Assembly: GCA_013215385.1 (NCBI GenBank)
Contig: JABSOY010000008.1
Location: 1 to 64,000, forward strand
Source: Colwellia sp.
Lineage (GTDB): Bacteria > Pseudomonadota > Gammaproteobacteria > Enterobacterales > Alteromonadaceae
Reading direction: 5' to 3'
Length of the DNA stretch: 64,000 bases
Shown: one piece after another, positions 7,301-17,366 of the stretch
Layout: the number at the start of each line of letters is the position of its first letter
Position numbering within the stretch: the stretch's first letter is position 1
Notes under the pieces: model-generated
What the model saw: only the letters and a program-made list of their open reading frames with translations
What the model was told of the DNA's origin: nothing
The model's database searches: none
Position numbers and translations under genes: made by a program

Positions 7301-8269
7301 TTATTTGTAATAAGACAAACAAGCTTCTACTTCGTTTTTAGAACCCATAATAACTTCAACACGTTGATGAATGTCGGTTGGCTCTATATCCATAATACGG
7401 CCTTCGCTAGTCATTGCTAAGGCACCGGCTTGTTCAAGTAAAAAAGCCATTGGGTTAGCTTCATACATTAAACGCAATTTATATGGTTGTTTGGCATTTT
7501 TACTGTCAGTAGGGTAAGTGAATATACCACCACGACAAAGTACACGATGAATATCGCCAACCATGGCAGCAATCCAGCGCATATTAAAGTTTTTACCGCG
7601 AGGCCCGGTATCACCTGCTAATAAATCACCTATATAATTTTGCATTGCTGGTTGCCAGAAACGCTGGTTTGACATATTTATGGCAAACTCTTGTGTATCT
7701 ACCGGAACCTGTACATTACGTTCAACTAATATATAACCACCATGAGTACGGTCAAGCACATAAAAATGTGTACCACGGCCAGTGGTCATTACTAACATAG
7801 TCGATGGACCATACAAAACATAACCCGCACAAACTTGTTTGTGCCCGGCTTGTTTAAACATATCTGGGTCGCTGGCATCCATATCGCTTGGCGCTTCATG
7901 GATAGAGAAAATTGTACCAATTAATGAGTTGATATCAATATTCGAGCTGCCATCAAGGGGATCAAAAGACACCAGATACTTGCCGTCTTTTTCTCCAGCA
8001 ACCGAGGTGTCTTCTTCTTCAGAAGATATCGCTTTTACAAAGCCTGATTCTAATAAAATATCTTTAAATAGGTCATTGGCGACCACATCGAGTTTCTTTT
8101 GTACTTCACCTTGAATGTTTTCATCCGAAGTTGAGCCCATTATGTCACCTAGTTGAGCTTGGCTGACACGAAATGATATTTCCTTTGTTGCCGCTAATAT
8201 GGTTTTTATTAGGGAAATTAAGTCTAATGGCACATTATCTTCGCGTAAAGCTGGTGCTAGTCGTTGCAT
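7301..8269 (-). CDS. fbp: Fructose-1,6-bisphosphatase class I
   Basis: Hydrolyses fructose-1,6-bisphosphate to fructose-6-phosphate, the committing step of gluconeogenesis in the cytosol. The 322 residues are the normal class I length. Visible are the metal-site strings SSEEED and [12 protein letters not shown], the substrate loop [15 protein letters not shown], and the C-terminal [20 protein letters not shown]-like stretch (here ending AGALA). The gene stands alone, divergent from the metalloprotease gene at 8504. A hairpin follows its stop. Confidence 0.97.
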   Translation of the reverse strand: MQRLAPALREDNVPLDLISLIKTILAATKEISFRVSQAQLGDIMGSTSDENIQGEVQKKLDVVANDLFKDILLESGFVKAISSEEEDTSVAGEKDGKYLVSFDPLDGSSNIDINSLIGTIFSIHEAPSDMDASDPDMFKQAGHKQVCAGYVLYGPSTMLVMTTGRGTHFYVLDRTHGGYILVERNVQVPVDTQEFAINMSNQRFWQPAMQNYIGDLLAGDTGPRGKNFNMRWIAAMVGDIHRVLCRGGIFTYPTDSKNAKQPYKLRLMYEANPMAFLLEQAGALAMTSEGRIMDIEPTDIHQRVEVIMGSKNEVEACLSYYK

Positions 8270-8503
8270 CGGGTTACCTAATTGATTTAGAGTAAGACTC
8301 TTATAAATTGAGTCATAAAATTGTTAGCTAATTAATGCCGTAAAATAGCAGATAATAGCGGGTGCATTTTAATTCATTATATTTATTTATTTTGAAAGGT
8401 AGCGATGAAAGCTTTCAGCGTTACCTACGAGCTAATTATAACAAAAATAATTGACTGACTTGAACAAATATTTCTGAATCTAAAAATAAAATAGGGAAAA
8501 ATC

Positions 8504-10936
8504 ATGAAATTCACGCTTCGTTTCTTTTTAATGTTTATTTGCAGTGCGTTTTCAATAGCCGCATTTAGCGAAGAAGCTCAAAGTTATAATGACTTTGTTA
8601 AAGCTAAAGATCATCAACAAGGATACTTTTCTTTTTTTCATGACAAAAAGTTAGGAAAAATCTATATAGAAATAGATCAATTCGAACAAGAATTTTTATT
8701 TCAAAGTGGTTTACCACACGGAATCGGTTCAAACGATATTGGCCTTGACCGAGGCCAACTTGGTGCCACTCGATTAGTACGTTTTGAAAAAGTAGGAGAG
8801 AAAGTATTCTTACGTCAATTGAATACTGACTATCGTGCGAATACGAACAACCAATTAGAAAAACAAGCGGTTGACGAGGCTTTTGCTAGCTCTATTATTT
8901 GGGGCTTTAAAGTTGCCAAAGAAAGTGAAAATGGTAAAAAAGTATTAATTGATTACACGCCTTTTCTTTTATCTGATATTCATCAGTTATCAAGCAAATT
9001 AAAAAAACGCAAACAAGGCAACTTCAAAATTGATTTAAGCCGCAGTGGACTTTACGCCAAACGAAGTAAGGCGTTCCCTAATAATACCGAGCTTGAAGCA
9101 ACGGTAACTTATAAAGGCAGTGGCGCGGGTAACCACTTACGTTCAGTAACACCAGACTCAACGGCAATTACCGTGAATTTACATCACTCTTTAATAAAGT
9201 TACCTGATGCTAATTATAAAGTACGTGCATTTCATCCCAATAGTGGTTTCTGGTCAAATAGTTATGCCGACTATGCGAGTGGTATTGACCAGCCATTAAT
9301 TAAACGCAGCATTCCTCGTCATCGCCTTAGTAAAAAAGATGCCAGCCTTGCCTTAAGTGAAGCGGTAGAACCTATTGTTTATTACTTAGATGCTGGCGTG
9401 CCAGAGCCGGTAAAAAGCGCGTTACTTGAAGGCGCTCTTTGGTGGGATCAAGCATTTTCAGCAATTGGTTATAAAGATGCTTTTCAAGTGAAAATGTTAC
9501 CAGCAGATGCTGACCCTATGGATATTCGCTACAACGTTATTCAATGGGTGCATCGCGCAACAAGAGGCTGGTCTTATGGTGCTTCAGTTATCGACCCAAG
9601 AACAGGAGAAATACTAAAAGGCCATGTTACACTGGGTTCACTGCGGGTTCGTCAAGACTACTTAATTGCTTTGGGTTTAACCTCGCCGTTTAAAACCAAA
9701 AACACTGACACATCGCTAATGAAAGAAATGGCACTGGCACGTATTCGTCAATTATCAGCTCATGAAGTAGGGCACACCTTAGGTATTGCACATAACTTTG
9801 CCGCGAGTGCCAATAACCGTTCTTCAGTAATGGACTATCCTCACCCGTTAATTACTTTAAAAAATGGTGAAATTGATTTAACCAATGCTTACGCTACCGA
9901 TATTGGTCGCTGGGATAAGTCGGTTATTGCTTATGGTTATGCTGATGTAGCTGCGAATAAAGAACAAGCGTATCTCGCTAAGGTAATAGCGACGGCGCAA
10001 CAGCAAGGTTTGCAATATATGTCAGACCCCGATGCTCGCTCTAGTTCTAGTGCACATAGCACTGGGCATTTATGGGACAACGGAGAAAACGCAGCTGACG
10101 AGTTAAATAGAATTTTAAAAGTGCGTGAAAAAGCGCTAATGGACTTTGGTTTAAACAGTATTGCTATCGGGCAGCCATTATCTGAAATGGAAGAAGTTTT
10201 AGTGCCAATTTATAATTTCCATCGTTTTCAGGTAACCGCTGCAGCGAAATTAATTTCAGGTACCGATTATAGCTACCAACTGCGCGAAGAAAGCACTAAG
10301 CGTCCAGTAAAAATAGTTTCTGGTAAGCAACAACGAAAAGCCTTAAATGCTTTATTAGCCACCTTAGACTCGAAAATATTGACCTTACCTGAACATATTG
10401 TCAAATTGATCCCGCCAAAAGCGTATGGCTATTATCGTAATCGTGAAAGTTTTATTGGTAATACTGGGCTTACCTTTGACCCCGTTTCTGCTGCTGAAGC
10501 TAACGCGAAACACACAGTATCGTTACTTTTAAATGGCCAACGCTTAGCACGATTACAACAACAGTCTGTTATGGATAATAGTATTCCTAGTGTACAAGAG
10601 CTTATAGACTCTCTTATAAAGCAGTCAATTAAGCACTCGGCTGAAAAAGGCTTGGCACTCTTGGTGCAACAGCGTGTAAATCAACAAGTGGTTGAGCACT
10701 TATTGTCACTTTGGCATAACAAAGAATTAGTCACCGAAGTGCGCTCAGAAGTGTATGTCGCTTTGCGTAATTTAAAAGAATGGTTGGCTGACAATTATGA
10801 TGCTAGAAAGTATAAGCGTTTATCTGCCCAGTTTATGTTACTAGAAGAGCAAATTGCTTATAGCCTTCAGCAAGGAAAGTTAGTGCATCCGGTATCAACA
10901 ATTAAAATGCCACCGGGTTCACCTATTGGTAGTTAA
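8504..10936 (+). CDS. Secreted zinc-dependent metalloprotease (DUF5117/DUF5118 type)
   Basis: An 810-residue protein with a signal peptide (about residues 1-22, ending AAFSEE). The zinc motif HEVGHTLGIAHNF starts at about residue 420 and is the extended HExxHxxGxxH form of metzincin-like peptidases. The N-terminal part carries the DUF5118/DUF5117-type region (GLPHGIGSNDIGLDRGQLG), and the C-terminal part the DUF4953 region. It is probably exported to the periplasm or outside the cell to degrade protein; the substrate is unknown. A GGGAAAAATC leader precedes the ATG. A hairpin terminator follows. Confidence 0.9.
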   Translation: MKFTLRFFLMFICSAFSIAAFSEEAQSYNDFVKAKDHQQGYFSFFHDKKLGKIYIEIDQFEQEFLFQSGLPHGIGSNDIGLDRGQLGATRLVRFEKVGEKVFLRQLNTDYRANTNNQLEKQAVDEAFASSIIWGFKVAKESENGKKVLIDYTPFLLSDIHQLSSKLKKRKQGNFKIDLSRSGLYAKRSKAFPNNTELEATVTYKGSGAGNHLRSVTPDSTAITVNLHHSLIKLPDANYKVRAFHPNSGFWSNSYADYASGIDQPLIKRSIPRHRLSKKDASLALSEAVEPIVYYLDAGVPEPVKSALLEGALWWDQAFSAIGYKDAFQVKMLPADADPMDIRYNVIQWVHRATRGWSYGASVIDPRTGEILKGHVTLGSLRVRQDYLIALGLTSPFKTKNTDTSLMKEMALARIRQLSAHEVGHTLGIAHNFAASANNRSSVMDYPHPLITLKNGEIDLTNAYATDIGRWDKSVIAYGYADVAANKEQAYLAKVIATAQQQGLQYMSDPDARSSSSAHSTGHLWDNGENAADELNRILKVREKALMDFGLNSIAIGQPLSEMEEVLVPIYNFHRFQVTAAAKLISGTDYSYQLREESTKRPVKIVSGKQQRKALNALLATLDSKILTLPEHIVKLIPPKAYGYYRNRESFIGNTGLTFDPVSAAEANAKHTVSLLLNGQRLARLQQQSVMDNSIPSVQELIDSLIKQSIKHSAEKGLALLVQQRVNQQVVEHLLSLWHNKELVTEVRSEVYVALRNLKEWLADNYDARKYKRLSAQFMLLEEQIAYSLQQGKLVHPVSTIKMPPGSPIGS

Positions 10937-10948
10937 TCGATAAATCTG

Positions 10949-10990
10949 GTCAGTGGTCTTAGTTTGAATAAAGTCCACTGACTTCTTTTT
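10949..10990 (+). terminator. Rho-independent terminator of the metalloprotease gene
   Basis: Arms GTCAGTGG and CCACTGAC are followed by TTCTTTTTT on the plus strand. Confidence 0.75.
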
Positions 10991-11009
10991 TAGTCTTTAC
11001 TTTTAGCAC

Positions 11010-12116
11010 TTATTTCGATTGTAAATATTTATCGGGATCAGCTAATAGCTCAATTAATACCTTAACGTTATTACTTAGTTGTTGTTCGACACGCCCTGGA
11101 AATATTTTATTCAGTTGTTCTAAACTATCAAATTTAGTGTGCCAAATATTGCCCCAGTTTTTCTCTGCTTTTTTATCACAAGCGCTAGCGTTTTTTTGAT
11201 CATAACAACTCCACAATTGCTCTGCGGTAGATTGAGAATATCCATCAAAGCCATCTTTGCCATTAATGGCAAAATTAGTTGATTCCACATAAGCAATGGG
11301 AATACCAGCACAGGCAAAACTCGCATGATCAGACCAAGAGCCCGTTACTCCTTCTGGGTAACCTTCGTAGTCAGGGTGAATAACATATTTATTATCTTCG
11401 CCTAAAACGTTAATTGACGCAGTAAGCAATGCCGCACGTATTGAAGTGTCGCTACTGTAATTTTCGCTTTTACATCTTGAATAGGGCGTTATATGTGCGC
11501 TATGTACGTAAACATTGTCACCGCCGGCAATGGTATCAAAGTTGATCATCGCGGCAATATTATTGAGTTTGTTATTTTTGAATAAATCACTGACGTAGTA
11601 ATTTGAACCTTGCAAACCTATTTCTTCTGCGCCAAACGCGATGAAACGAATATTATAGTTTTTAGGGATTTTAGTAGTTAACGCTTTCGCAATTGCTAGC
11701 ATTGCCGCTACACCGGCGCCATTATCAGTTGCTCCCATTGAGCCTGACTTCATTGCCGTTGAATCGTAATGTGCAGCCAAAATTATGGTTGGTTTTGTTG
11801 GATCCCCCAACTCGGCAATAATGTTTTGTGACTCACCTTCACTTTTTCTACTTTTAAATGAAAAGTCTTGTTCTATAGTGCGGTAGCCAAATTTTTCAAA
11901 CTTAGCTTTAATATAACTCGCGGTTTGTTTTTCTTTGTCGGTTCCTGCTTCTCGGGCGCCTATTCCTTCGGTAGGGGATACTAGTTGCTTAAGATAGGTA
12001 TAAGCAACTTTATCACTTGTGTCTGCTGTCTTCTGGGCTGATAAAGAACAAGGTGTTACCAGTAATAGTGAACTGGTAAGCAAGCAAGGTAGGGCTAAGG
12101 GGTGTAAATATTTCAT
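11010..12116 (-). CDS. Secreted M28-family metallopeptidase
   Basis: A zinc aminopeptidase of the M28 fold. From the ATG at 12116 the protein is 368 residues and starts MKYLHPLALPCLLTSSLLLV, a signal peptide; AAGGAT precedes this start. A longer frame from 12146 would put ten polar residues ahead of it and is less likely. Co-catalytic zinc ligands are visible in AAHYDSTAM, ATDNGAGVAAML, GAEEIGLQGS and the late WSDHASF. Four or more Cys in the C-terminal half may form disulfides after export. It converges on the neighbouring metalloprotease gene. Confidence 0.92.
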   Translation of the reverse strand: MKYLHPLALPCLLTSSLLLVTPCSLSAQKTADTSDKVAYTYLKQLVSPTEGIGAREAGTDKEKQTASYIKAKFEKFGYRTIEQDFSFKSRKSEGESQNIIAELGDPTKPTIILAAHYDSTAMKSGSMGATDNGAGVAAMLAIAKALTTKIPKNYNIRFIAFGAEEIGLQGSNYYVSDLFKNNKLNNIAAMINFDTIAGGDNVYVHSAHITPYSRCKSENYSSDTSIRAALLTASINVLGEDNKYVIHPDYEGYPEGVTGSWSDHASFACAGIPIAYVESTNFAINGKDGFDGYSQSTAEQLWSCYDQKNASACDKKAEKNWGNIWHTKFDSLEQLNKIFPGRVEQQLSNNVKVLIELLADPDKYLQSK

Positions 12117-12246
12117 ATTTATCCTTACATTATAGGATGAGATCAAAAGACTATTATTTTAAGGCGATAGAATAATTGAGTTACTTATTATTAACAATGT
12201 TATCGCCTTAAAAACCGTCCAATGACTTGTTCTTGAGGTGTGTTGC

Positions 12247-13164
12247 CTATAATACGGTATTTTTTTCTGCTGCAATATCCAGTTTTTTACTTTTTATAGG
12301 TTTAGTGAGTACGACAATATTACCGGCTAAAATAATCAACAAACCGAATACGGTATAAATATTCCAGCTAAACCCTTCGACAACCGATGAAATTACCACA
12401 GCAACAGCGGGGAACATTACGCTTGCGTATGATGCCTTATGAGCACCAATGTTGTTTAATAGTGTTAGGTAACTGGCAAAAGCAATAATTGAACCGAAAA
12501 TGGATAAATAAATAAGTGAGCTTATATAGGGTAAAGTATATGAAAAGCTGAAAGATTTTCCTTGTACAAGTAATAATATCGTCATAAATACTGAGCCATA
12601 AAACATGCCCCAAGCATTTGCTTGCATCATAGGTAAATTCATTAATTTATTCTTCATTGAAACCATATTACCTGTAGAAGCGAATAAAGTACCAACAAAA
12701 CAAAGTGATAGACCAAGCAGGGTTTCTGCGCCTAATTCTGTGTCATTAATTTGCGGCCAAAATAAAACCATAATACCGGCTAATCCAAGCATAGCGCCAA
12801 GATAAGTTTGTTGCGTTATTTTTGTTTTAAACCAAATGCGGGCGTTTATTACATTAAAAAACATAATCATTGAAAAAGCGATAGAGGTTAATGCTGAGTT
12901 GATATGTTGTTGTGCTGAATATAAAAAGAAGTAATTACAGCCAAATAACGTTAAACCGAAAAACATAAACTGTAAATGCTGTTTTTTATTGAATGTAAGC
13001 GAGATCTTTTTAAAACGGCAATAAGCAAACAAAATTAATGCTGCTAAGCCAAAACGATAAACAATTGATGCTTCAGGTGGAACATCGCCTAATTGATAAT
13101 TAATGGCGATCCAAGTTGTTCCCCAGATAAGCACGGTGATCACATATAAAAAAGTATTGCTCAT
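12247..13164 (-). CDS. DMT-superfamily (EamA) inner-membrane transporter
   Basis: A 305-residue protein with ten predicted membrane helices in two EamA halves (start FLYVITVLIWGTTWIAINYQ, second half FVGTLFASTGNMVSMKN). EamA proteins export metabolites or amino-acid derivatives; the substrate cannot be told from sequence. It lies downstream of a small gene on the same strand and divergent from a MocR-type regulator that may control it. Confidence 0.92.
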   Translation of the reverse strand: MSNTFLYVITVLIWGTTWIAINYQLGDVPPEASIVYRFGLAALILFAYCRFKKISLTFNKKQHLQFMFFGLTLFGCNYFFLYSAQQHINSALTSIAFSMIMFFNVINARIWFKTKITQQTYLGAMLGLAGIMVLFWPQINDTELGAETLLGLSLCFVGTLFASTGNMVSMKNKLMNLPMMQANAWGMFYGSVFMTILLLVQGKSFSFSYTLPYISSLIYLSIFGSIIAFASYLTLLNNIGAHKASYASVMFPAVAVVISSVVEGFSWNIYTVFGLLIILAGNIVVLTKPIKSKKLDIAAEKNTVL

Positions 13165-13225
13165 TGCTATTCCTTGAGAATTGAAAAAATGAATGGCTTC
13201 ATTTCGCTGATGAAGCCTATATAGT

Positions 13226-13393
13226 TTAGGTGTTAGTACAGCATGTCGTATCGTTAGTCTTTTTATTAAGCGCTAACATGGATAAAGCCATTGTAGGACT
13301 TTCTTGCATAACTAACGCTTGAGCTAAATTATTTTTAGCCATTATTTTGATCCATTTTTCAGTGATTTTTTTCAGTATGTATACGAAAGTCAT
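13226..13393 (-). CDS. Small hypothetical protein upstream of the EamA transporter
   Basis: A 55-residue protein starting MTFVYILKKITEKWIKIMAK and ending NDTTCCTNT with a CC pair. The longer frame from 13501 lacks a ribosome site, while the ATG at 13393 has AAGGAA six bases before it. No family recognised. It is probably the first gene of the minus-strand transcript leading to the transporter. Confidence 0.55.
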   Translation of the reverse strand: MTFVYILKKITEKWIKIMAKNNLAQALVMQESPTMALSMLALNKKTNDTTCCTNT

Positions 13394-13559
13394 GTGGTAT
13401 TCCTTAGTTGAATATGTTGAGAAAATACATTGTTTTATTATTGAATGGACAGTGTATATATTTTTTGTTTTAATAACATATACAGAAAAATGAAAATGCA
13501 ACCTATACAGTTTTAATTGGGTAAATTAAGACAATTTAGGAATAATTCAGAGGTCATTT

Positions 13560-15005
13560 ATGCGTTTACTTGATAGGTCATCGACGGAATTTTTATATCA
13601 ACAAGTTATCGATTTTGTTGAACAGCAAGAGAAAAGTGGCGCGTTACGTGCGGGCGATAAACTGCCAAGTTTACGAAAATTAAGTCGCCAATTTGAAATT
13701 AGTGTACCGACCGTAAAGCAGGCTTATATTGAACTCGAGCGGCAAGGCACTATTTGTGCAAGACCACAGTCTGGCTATTATTTAAAAGCGAAACAAGCAA
13801 GAACACTAAGACCTATGAGAGCAAAATGGGCTTGTTGTGAACCGGCTGAAATATCCTGTAGAAGCTTAATCGAACAAGTTTATGATGCAGTGCATTTACC
13901 TGACTCTGTTGCTCTTGGCATTTCAAACCCGGTTAATGCTCATCCGCCAGATAAAGCCCTCGCTAGATTAATGCGTTCGGTGTTAAGTAAAAATGCTGAA
14001 AAAGCGGTCAGTTATGGGCCGGTAAATGGCGATCCAAAATTACGATTAAATCTTGCCTTTCGTTATCAAGAGCAAGGCGTTGCGATAAATCATGACGATA
14101 TACTGATTACTAGTGGTGCTCAAGAAGCTCTTTCTATTGCACTGCAATGTGTCGCTGAACGCGGCGACATTATCGCTGTTGAATCACCTTGTTATTTTGG
14201 TTTAATTGAATTAATCGAATCGCTTGGCATGAAAGTATTAGAAGTATATACCTGCACAGAAGACGGCGTTTGTGTTGATGAATTGGAAAAAGTGATACGA
14301 CAACACCCAATAAAGGCGTGTCTATTTTCAAGTGCGATTTCTAATCCGCTTGGCTCTATGATGACAAATAAACAACGTCAAGCTATGGTTACTTTATTGG
14401 AAAGTCATGAGATTCCACTGATAGAAGACGAAGTATACAACGAGTTGTACTTCGCAGAAAATCGCCCAGTGCCCGCACAACTTTATTCAGAAAAAGGCTT
14501 GGTATTAACCTGTTCGTCGTTTTCTAAAACCGCAGCTCCGGGTTATCGGGTTGGCTGGTTGTTACCAGGGAAGTATGAAGAGGCAGCTAAACGTATTAAA
14601 CGAGCACAATCATGCTCGACACCTATGTTACAGCAATGGACGCTTACTGATTATTTAATGAGTGGTGAATACGACAGACATCTACAAGTTTTGCGCAAAA
14701 CGTTACGCTATAACAGTGAACGTATGCGTTCGTTAGTTGCCAAACACTTCCCAAAAGAAGTTTGTATTTCACAACCTCAAGGAGGCAGTGTGTTATGGAT
14801 ACGCTGTCGTTCACATGTTGATACTAGCAAGTTTTTTACGCAAGCTATTGCCAAAGGCGTCAGTTTTGCGCCAGGCGAGATATTTTCACCCTCAGGAAAA
14901 TACAAAAACTTTATGCGTATCAGTTATGGGGTTAAATGGTGCGAAAAAGTGGATCAGGCAATTGCTGATTTAGGCAAGCTTGTTTATGACTACCCGGAAA
15001 AGTAA
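13560..15005 (+). CDS. MocR-type transcriptional regulator (GntR HTH fused to PLP aminotransferase fold)
   Basis: Residues 1-75 form a GntR winged helix (LRAGDKLPSLRKLSRQFEIS). Residues 110-475 form a fold-type I aminotransferase domain with the PLP lysine in SSFSKTAAPGYRVGW at about residue 323. MocR proteins use PLP or an amino-acid adduct as effector and often act on divergent neighbours, here the small gene and EamA transporter at 13393-12247. The stop overlaps the start region of the next gene, so it is co-transcribed with the exporter. Confidence 0.93.
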   Translation: MRLLDRSSTEFLYQQVIDFVEQQEKSGALRAGDKLPSLRKLSRQFEISVPTVKQAYIELERQGTICARPQSGYYLKAKQARTLRPMRAKWACCEPAEISCRSLIEQVYDAVHLPDSVALGISNPVNAHPPDKALARLMRSVLSKNAEKAVSYGPVNGDPKLRLNLAFRYQEQGVAINHDDILITSGAQEALSIALQCVAERGDIIAVESPCYFGLIELIESLGMKVLEVYTCTEDGVCVDELEKVIRQHPIKACLFSSAISNPLGSMMTNKQRQAMVTLLESHEIPLIEDEVYNELYFAENRPVPAQLYSEKGLVLTCSSFSKTAAPGYRVGWLLPGKYEEAAKRIKRAQSCSTPMLQQWTLTDYLMSGEYDRHLQVLRKTLRYNSERMRSLVAKHFPKEVCISQPQGGSVLWIRCRSHVDTSKFFTQAIAKGVSFAPGEIFSPSGKYKNFMRISYGVKWCEKVDQAIADLGKLVYDYPEK

Positions 15006-16198
15006 TGAATCAAATAAAACAGGATAACCAAGCTGAGTTGTCGTTAAAACTATTGTTGCCTTTATTGGCGGCGATTATTGCGATTTCACCTTTGGCTATC
15101 GATATGTACTTACCTGCGATGCCAATACTTGCTGAACAATTATCTACCGATATGCCCATGGTACAGAATAGCCTAAGTATTTACTTGTTAGGTTATGCTT
15201 TAGGTTTATTGTTTTTTGGCCCGCAGGCCGATAAACACAGTAGAAGAAAACTTGTTATCTTAGGTATTTCAGGCTTTATTGTCATGAGCATAGCACTCAT
15301 TTTTGTTACCAGTATTGAACAGTTTTTATCATTGCGATTTCTACAAGCTTTTATCAGTAGTGCGGCAACGGTAGTTGTACCTGGCACGATAAAAGAGCGT
15401 TATGGTAAAGACACCGCGAAAGGGTTTTCTTATGTTGCGATGATCATGATGCTGGCACCTATGATCGCACCTGGTATTGGTGCTGTTTTACTATTACATA
15501 GTTGGCAGTTAATATTTTTTGCTTTAGCCGTATATAGCGCGGTTATTTTATTTTTGGCGTATCGATTTTTGCCGGAAGTGAAAAGAGAAAAAAGCGTCGT
15601 ACCGGTCAGTTTTTTACAGCGTTATAAAATTGTTTTATCGCATAAAAAATCACAGCTAAATATCGTCAGTTCTATGGTGATCTCATTAGCATTTTTTGCT
15701 TATATTACTGCTATTCCTTTTGTCTATTTAACGGTTTTTAAGGTGTCAGAGTTTGAATTTAGTCTGTTGTTTGCCATTAATGTCTTGGCATTAATGGCGG
15801 CACATTTTATAAATACCCGTTTAGTTGGCCGTAAAGGATCGACGACAATGCTAAAATATGGCCTTATTGTCGCGGTAATTTTTTCTTCGATGTTAGTACT
15901 GGCCAATTTTTTACAATTGCCAATGGTTTATACCGCTATCGCCGTATTGCCGTTAATGGGCAGTTTATCTATGATCGCTGTTAATGCTGATGCGTTAATT
16001 ATGCAAGAATTTACCCGAGAGTCTGGCACCGCAACTGCGGTTATTGGTACATTACGTTTTGGTATTGGCGCGCTAGCTGGACCTATACTGGCATTCTTTT
16101 ACGATGGCAGTGCCTTGCCATTTGCTTTGTTGATGTGGTGCGCGATTATAATTGTATTATTATGTCAATTACCAAGTTTTATTAAACATAGGGATTAG
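15005..16198 (+). CDS. Bcr/CflA-family MFS drug exporter
   Basis: A 397-residue MFS protein with 12 membrane segments. SPLAIDMYLPAMP in helix 1 and GPQADKHSRRKLVILG in the loop between helices 2 and 3 are the Bcr/CflA signature (normal form GPLSDRFGRR). It is likely a proton-driven exporter of drugs or small metabolites. Its start codon follows the MocR stop without a gap, so the regulator may also control it. Confidence 0.92.
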   Translation: MNQIKQDNQAELSLKLLLPLLAAIIAISPLAIDMYLPAMPILAEQLSTDMPMVQNSLSIYLLGYALGLLFFGPQADKHSRRKLVILGISGFIVMSIALIFVTSIEQFLSLRFLQAFISSAATVVVPGTIKERYGKDTAKGFSYVAMIMMLAPMIAPGIGAVLLLHSWQLIFFALAVYSAVILFLAYRFLPEVKREKSVVPVSFLQRYKIVLSHKKSQLNIVSSMVISLAFFAYITAIPFVYLTVFKVSEFEFSLLFAINVLALMAAHFINTRLVGRKGSTTMLKYGLIVAVIFSSMLVLANFLQLPMVYTAIAVLPLMGSLSMIAVNADALIMQEFTRESGTATAVIGTLRFGIGALAGPILAFFYDGSALPFALLMWCAIIIVLLCQLPSFIKHRD

Positions 16199-16206
16199 AG
16201 AATAAC

Positions 16207-16860
16207 ATGAAAAAAATAGCGATTATTTTATCGGGATGCGGCGTTTACGACGGTAGTGAAATTCATGAAAGTGTTTTAACATTATTGGCAATAGAGCAGC
16301 AAGGCGCAGCTTATCGTTGTTTTGCCCCTAATATTAACCAGCACCATGTTATTAACCACTTAACGGGTGTTGTTAGTGAAGGTGAAACACGTAATGTTTT
16401 AGTAGAGTCTGCTCGTATTGCCCGTGGCGACGTTGAAGATATTGTTGAACTGTATCAAGAAGAATTTGATGCCTTAATTTTTCCTGGTGGTTTTGGCGCT
16501 GCCAAAAACTTATGTGACTTTGCTATTAATGCCGAAAACTACCAAATAAATGCTGAGGTTTTGGCCGTTACTCAAACCTTTATCAAAGCAGATAAACCTG
16601 TTGGTTTTATGTGCATAGCACCTGCGATGATCCCACTTATATACGGGGATGACGCCCAAGGTACCATAGGTAAAGATCGCGATATTGCCGAGTCACTGAT
16701 AAATCGTGGGCTAACACATGTAGATTGTGAAGTAGATGGTATCGTTGTTGATGAACAGCGTAAACTGGTGTCGACACCCGCTTATATGTTGGCAACCTCA
16801 TTAGTTGAAGCGGCAAGCGGTATTGATAAACTGGTGAAAAAAGTTATTTCACTTACTTAG
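16207..16860 (+). CDS. elbB: Isoprenoid biosynthesis glyoxalase ElbB (DJ-1/PfpI-like)
   Basis: 217 residues of the DJ-1/PfpI superfamily. The start KKIAIILSGCGVYDGSEIHE and the nucleophile-elbow string VGFMCIAPAMIP are specific to ElbB. The protein has glyoxalase activity in vitro and was linked to isoprenoid production; its cellular role is not settled. It starts nine bases after the exporter. Its stop overlaps the end of the small minus-strand gene 16857-17036 by four bases. Confidence 0.95.
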   Translation: MKKIAIILSGCGVYDGSEIHESVLTLLAIEQQGAAYRCFAPNINQHHVINHLTGVVSEGETRNVLVESARIARGDVEDIVELYQEEFDALIFPGGFGAAKNLCDFAINAENYQINAEVLAVTQTFIKADKPVGFMCIAPAMIPLIYGDDAQGTIGKDRDIAESLINRGLTHVDCEVDGIVVDEQRKLVSTPAYMLATSLVEAASGIDKLVKKVISLT

Positions 16861-17036
16861 CTTTCTTCATCGCTTGTTTCTTTATTGGCATGTTCTTTAG
16901 CTTGTAACTCGACTTGCTGTAGACGCCATTTTTTACGCTCAGCATAGTAATGATCCCATACACAAGGATTACAAGCTCCACCACCACAGCAATCATCATC
17001 GGCAGGTGGGGGTGGTTTGTTTATTAATTCATTCAT
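16857..17036 (-). CDS. Oxidoreductase-like domain protein (Cys-rich, 59 residues)
   Basis: The frame begins MNELINKPPPPPADDDCC-like (exactly MNELINKPPPPADDDCC) and continues GGGACNPCVWDHYYAE. This is the Oxidored-like (PF09791) signature: a Pro-rich lead, CCG.GC..CVWD.Y. The conserved Cys suggest metal or cluster binding; function unknown. The C-terminal half is a charged helix. The gene is convergent with elbB and shares the bases TTAG with its stop. Confidence 0.85.
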   Translation of the reverse strand: MNELINKPPPPADDDCCGGGACNPCVWDHYYAERKKWRLQQVELQAKEHANKETSDEES

Positions 17037-17149
17037 GTTTTATTATTCAGTTAGTAAAGTATAGATCATTCATTATCACCCATGATACCACGACATTGCC
17101 AATATGGATGTTGCTACTTAGGATTTTTAGGAAACCTAAAAGCAGACAT

Positions 17150-17303
17150 ATCAGCTCTTTCACATCGACGCACATGGATGTGCTAATGCCATGAAGGTAC
17201 GGATACCTAAGAATGGCCATGTGATCGCTTAATACCGTCATCCATGACATAACAGCTCTTTCATGTCCATATGATCGCTTAATACCGTCATCCATGACAT
17301 AAA
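17150..17303. repeat. Cluster of intergenic repeats
   Basis: A stretch of about 32 bases containing GATCGCTTAATACCGTCATC and then CATGACATAA occurs at about 17222 and again at about 17272. CAGCTCTTTCA precedes two units. A CACATGGATGTG palindrome lies at about 17170, and the same core recurs in the tandem repeat at 48831-48932. These look like family-specific intergenic repeats. The short frames across them (17006-17295) are not genes. Confidence 0.7.
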
Positions 17304-17326
17304 AAAGCCCTGCAATGCAGGGCTTA
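17303..17326 (-). terminator. Terminator of the accB-accC transcript
   Basis: AAGCCCTGCA and TGCAGGGCTT form a near-perfect palindromic hairpin. On the minus strand it is followed by TTTTT, about 45 bases past the accC stop. Confidence 0.85.
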
Positions 17327-17366
17327 TATTTATAATGAACTGAGCATATTAAAATATGTCTGAAGA

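Noticed and set aside
17006-17295. Two short frames in the accC-elbB intergenic region
   Set aside because: They are built of direct repeats and palindromes; they are not conserved-looking proteins.
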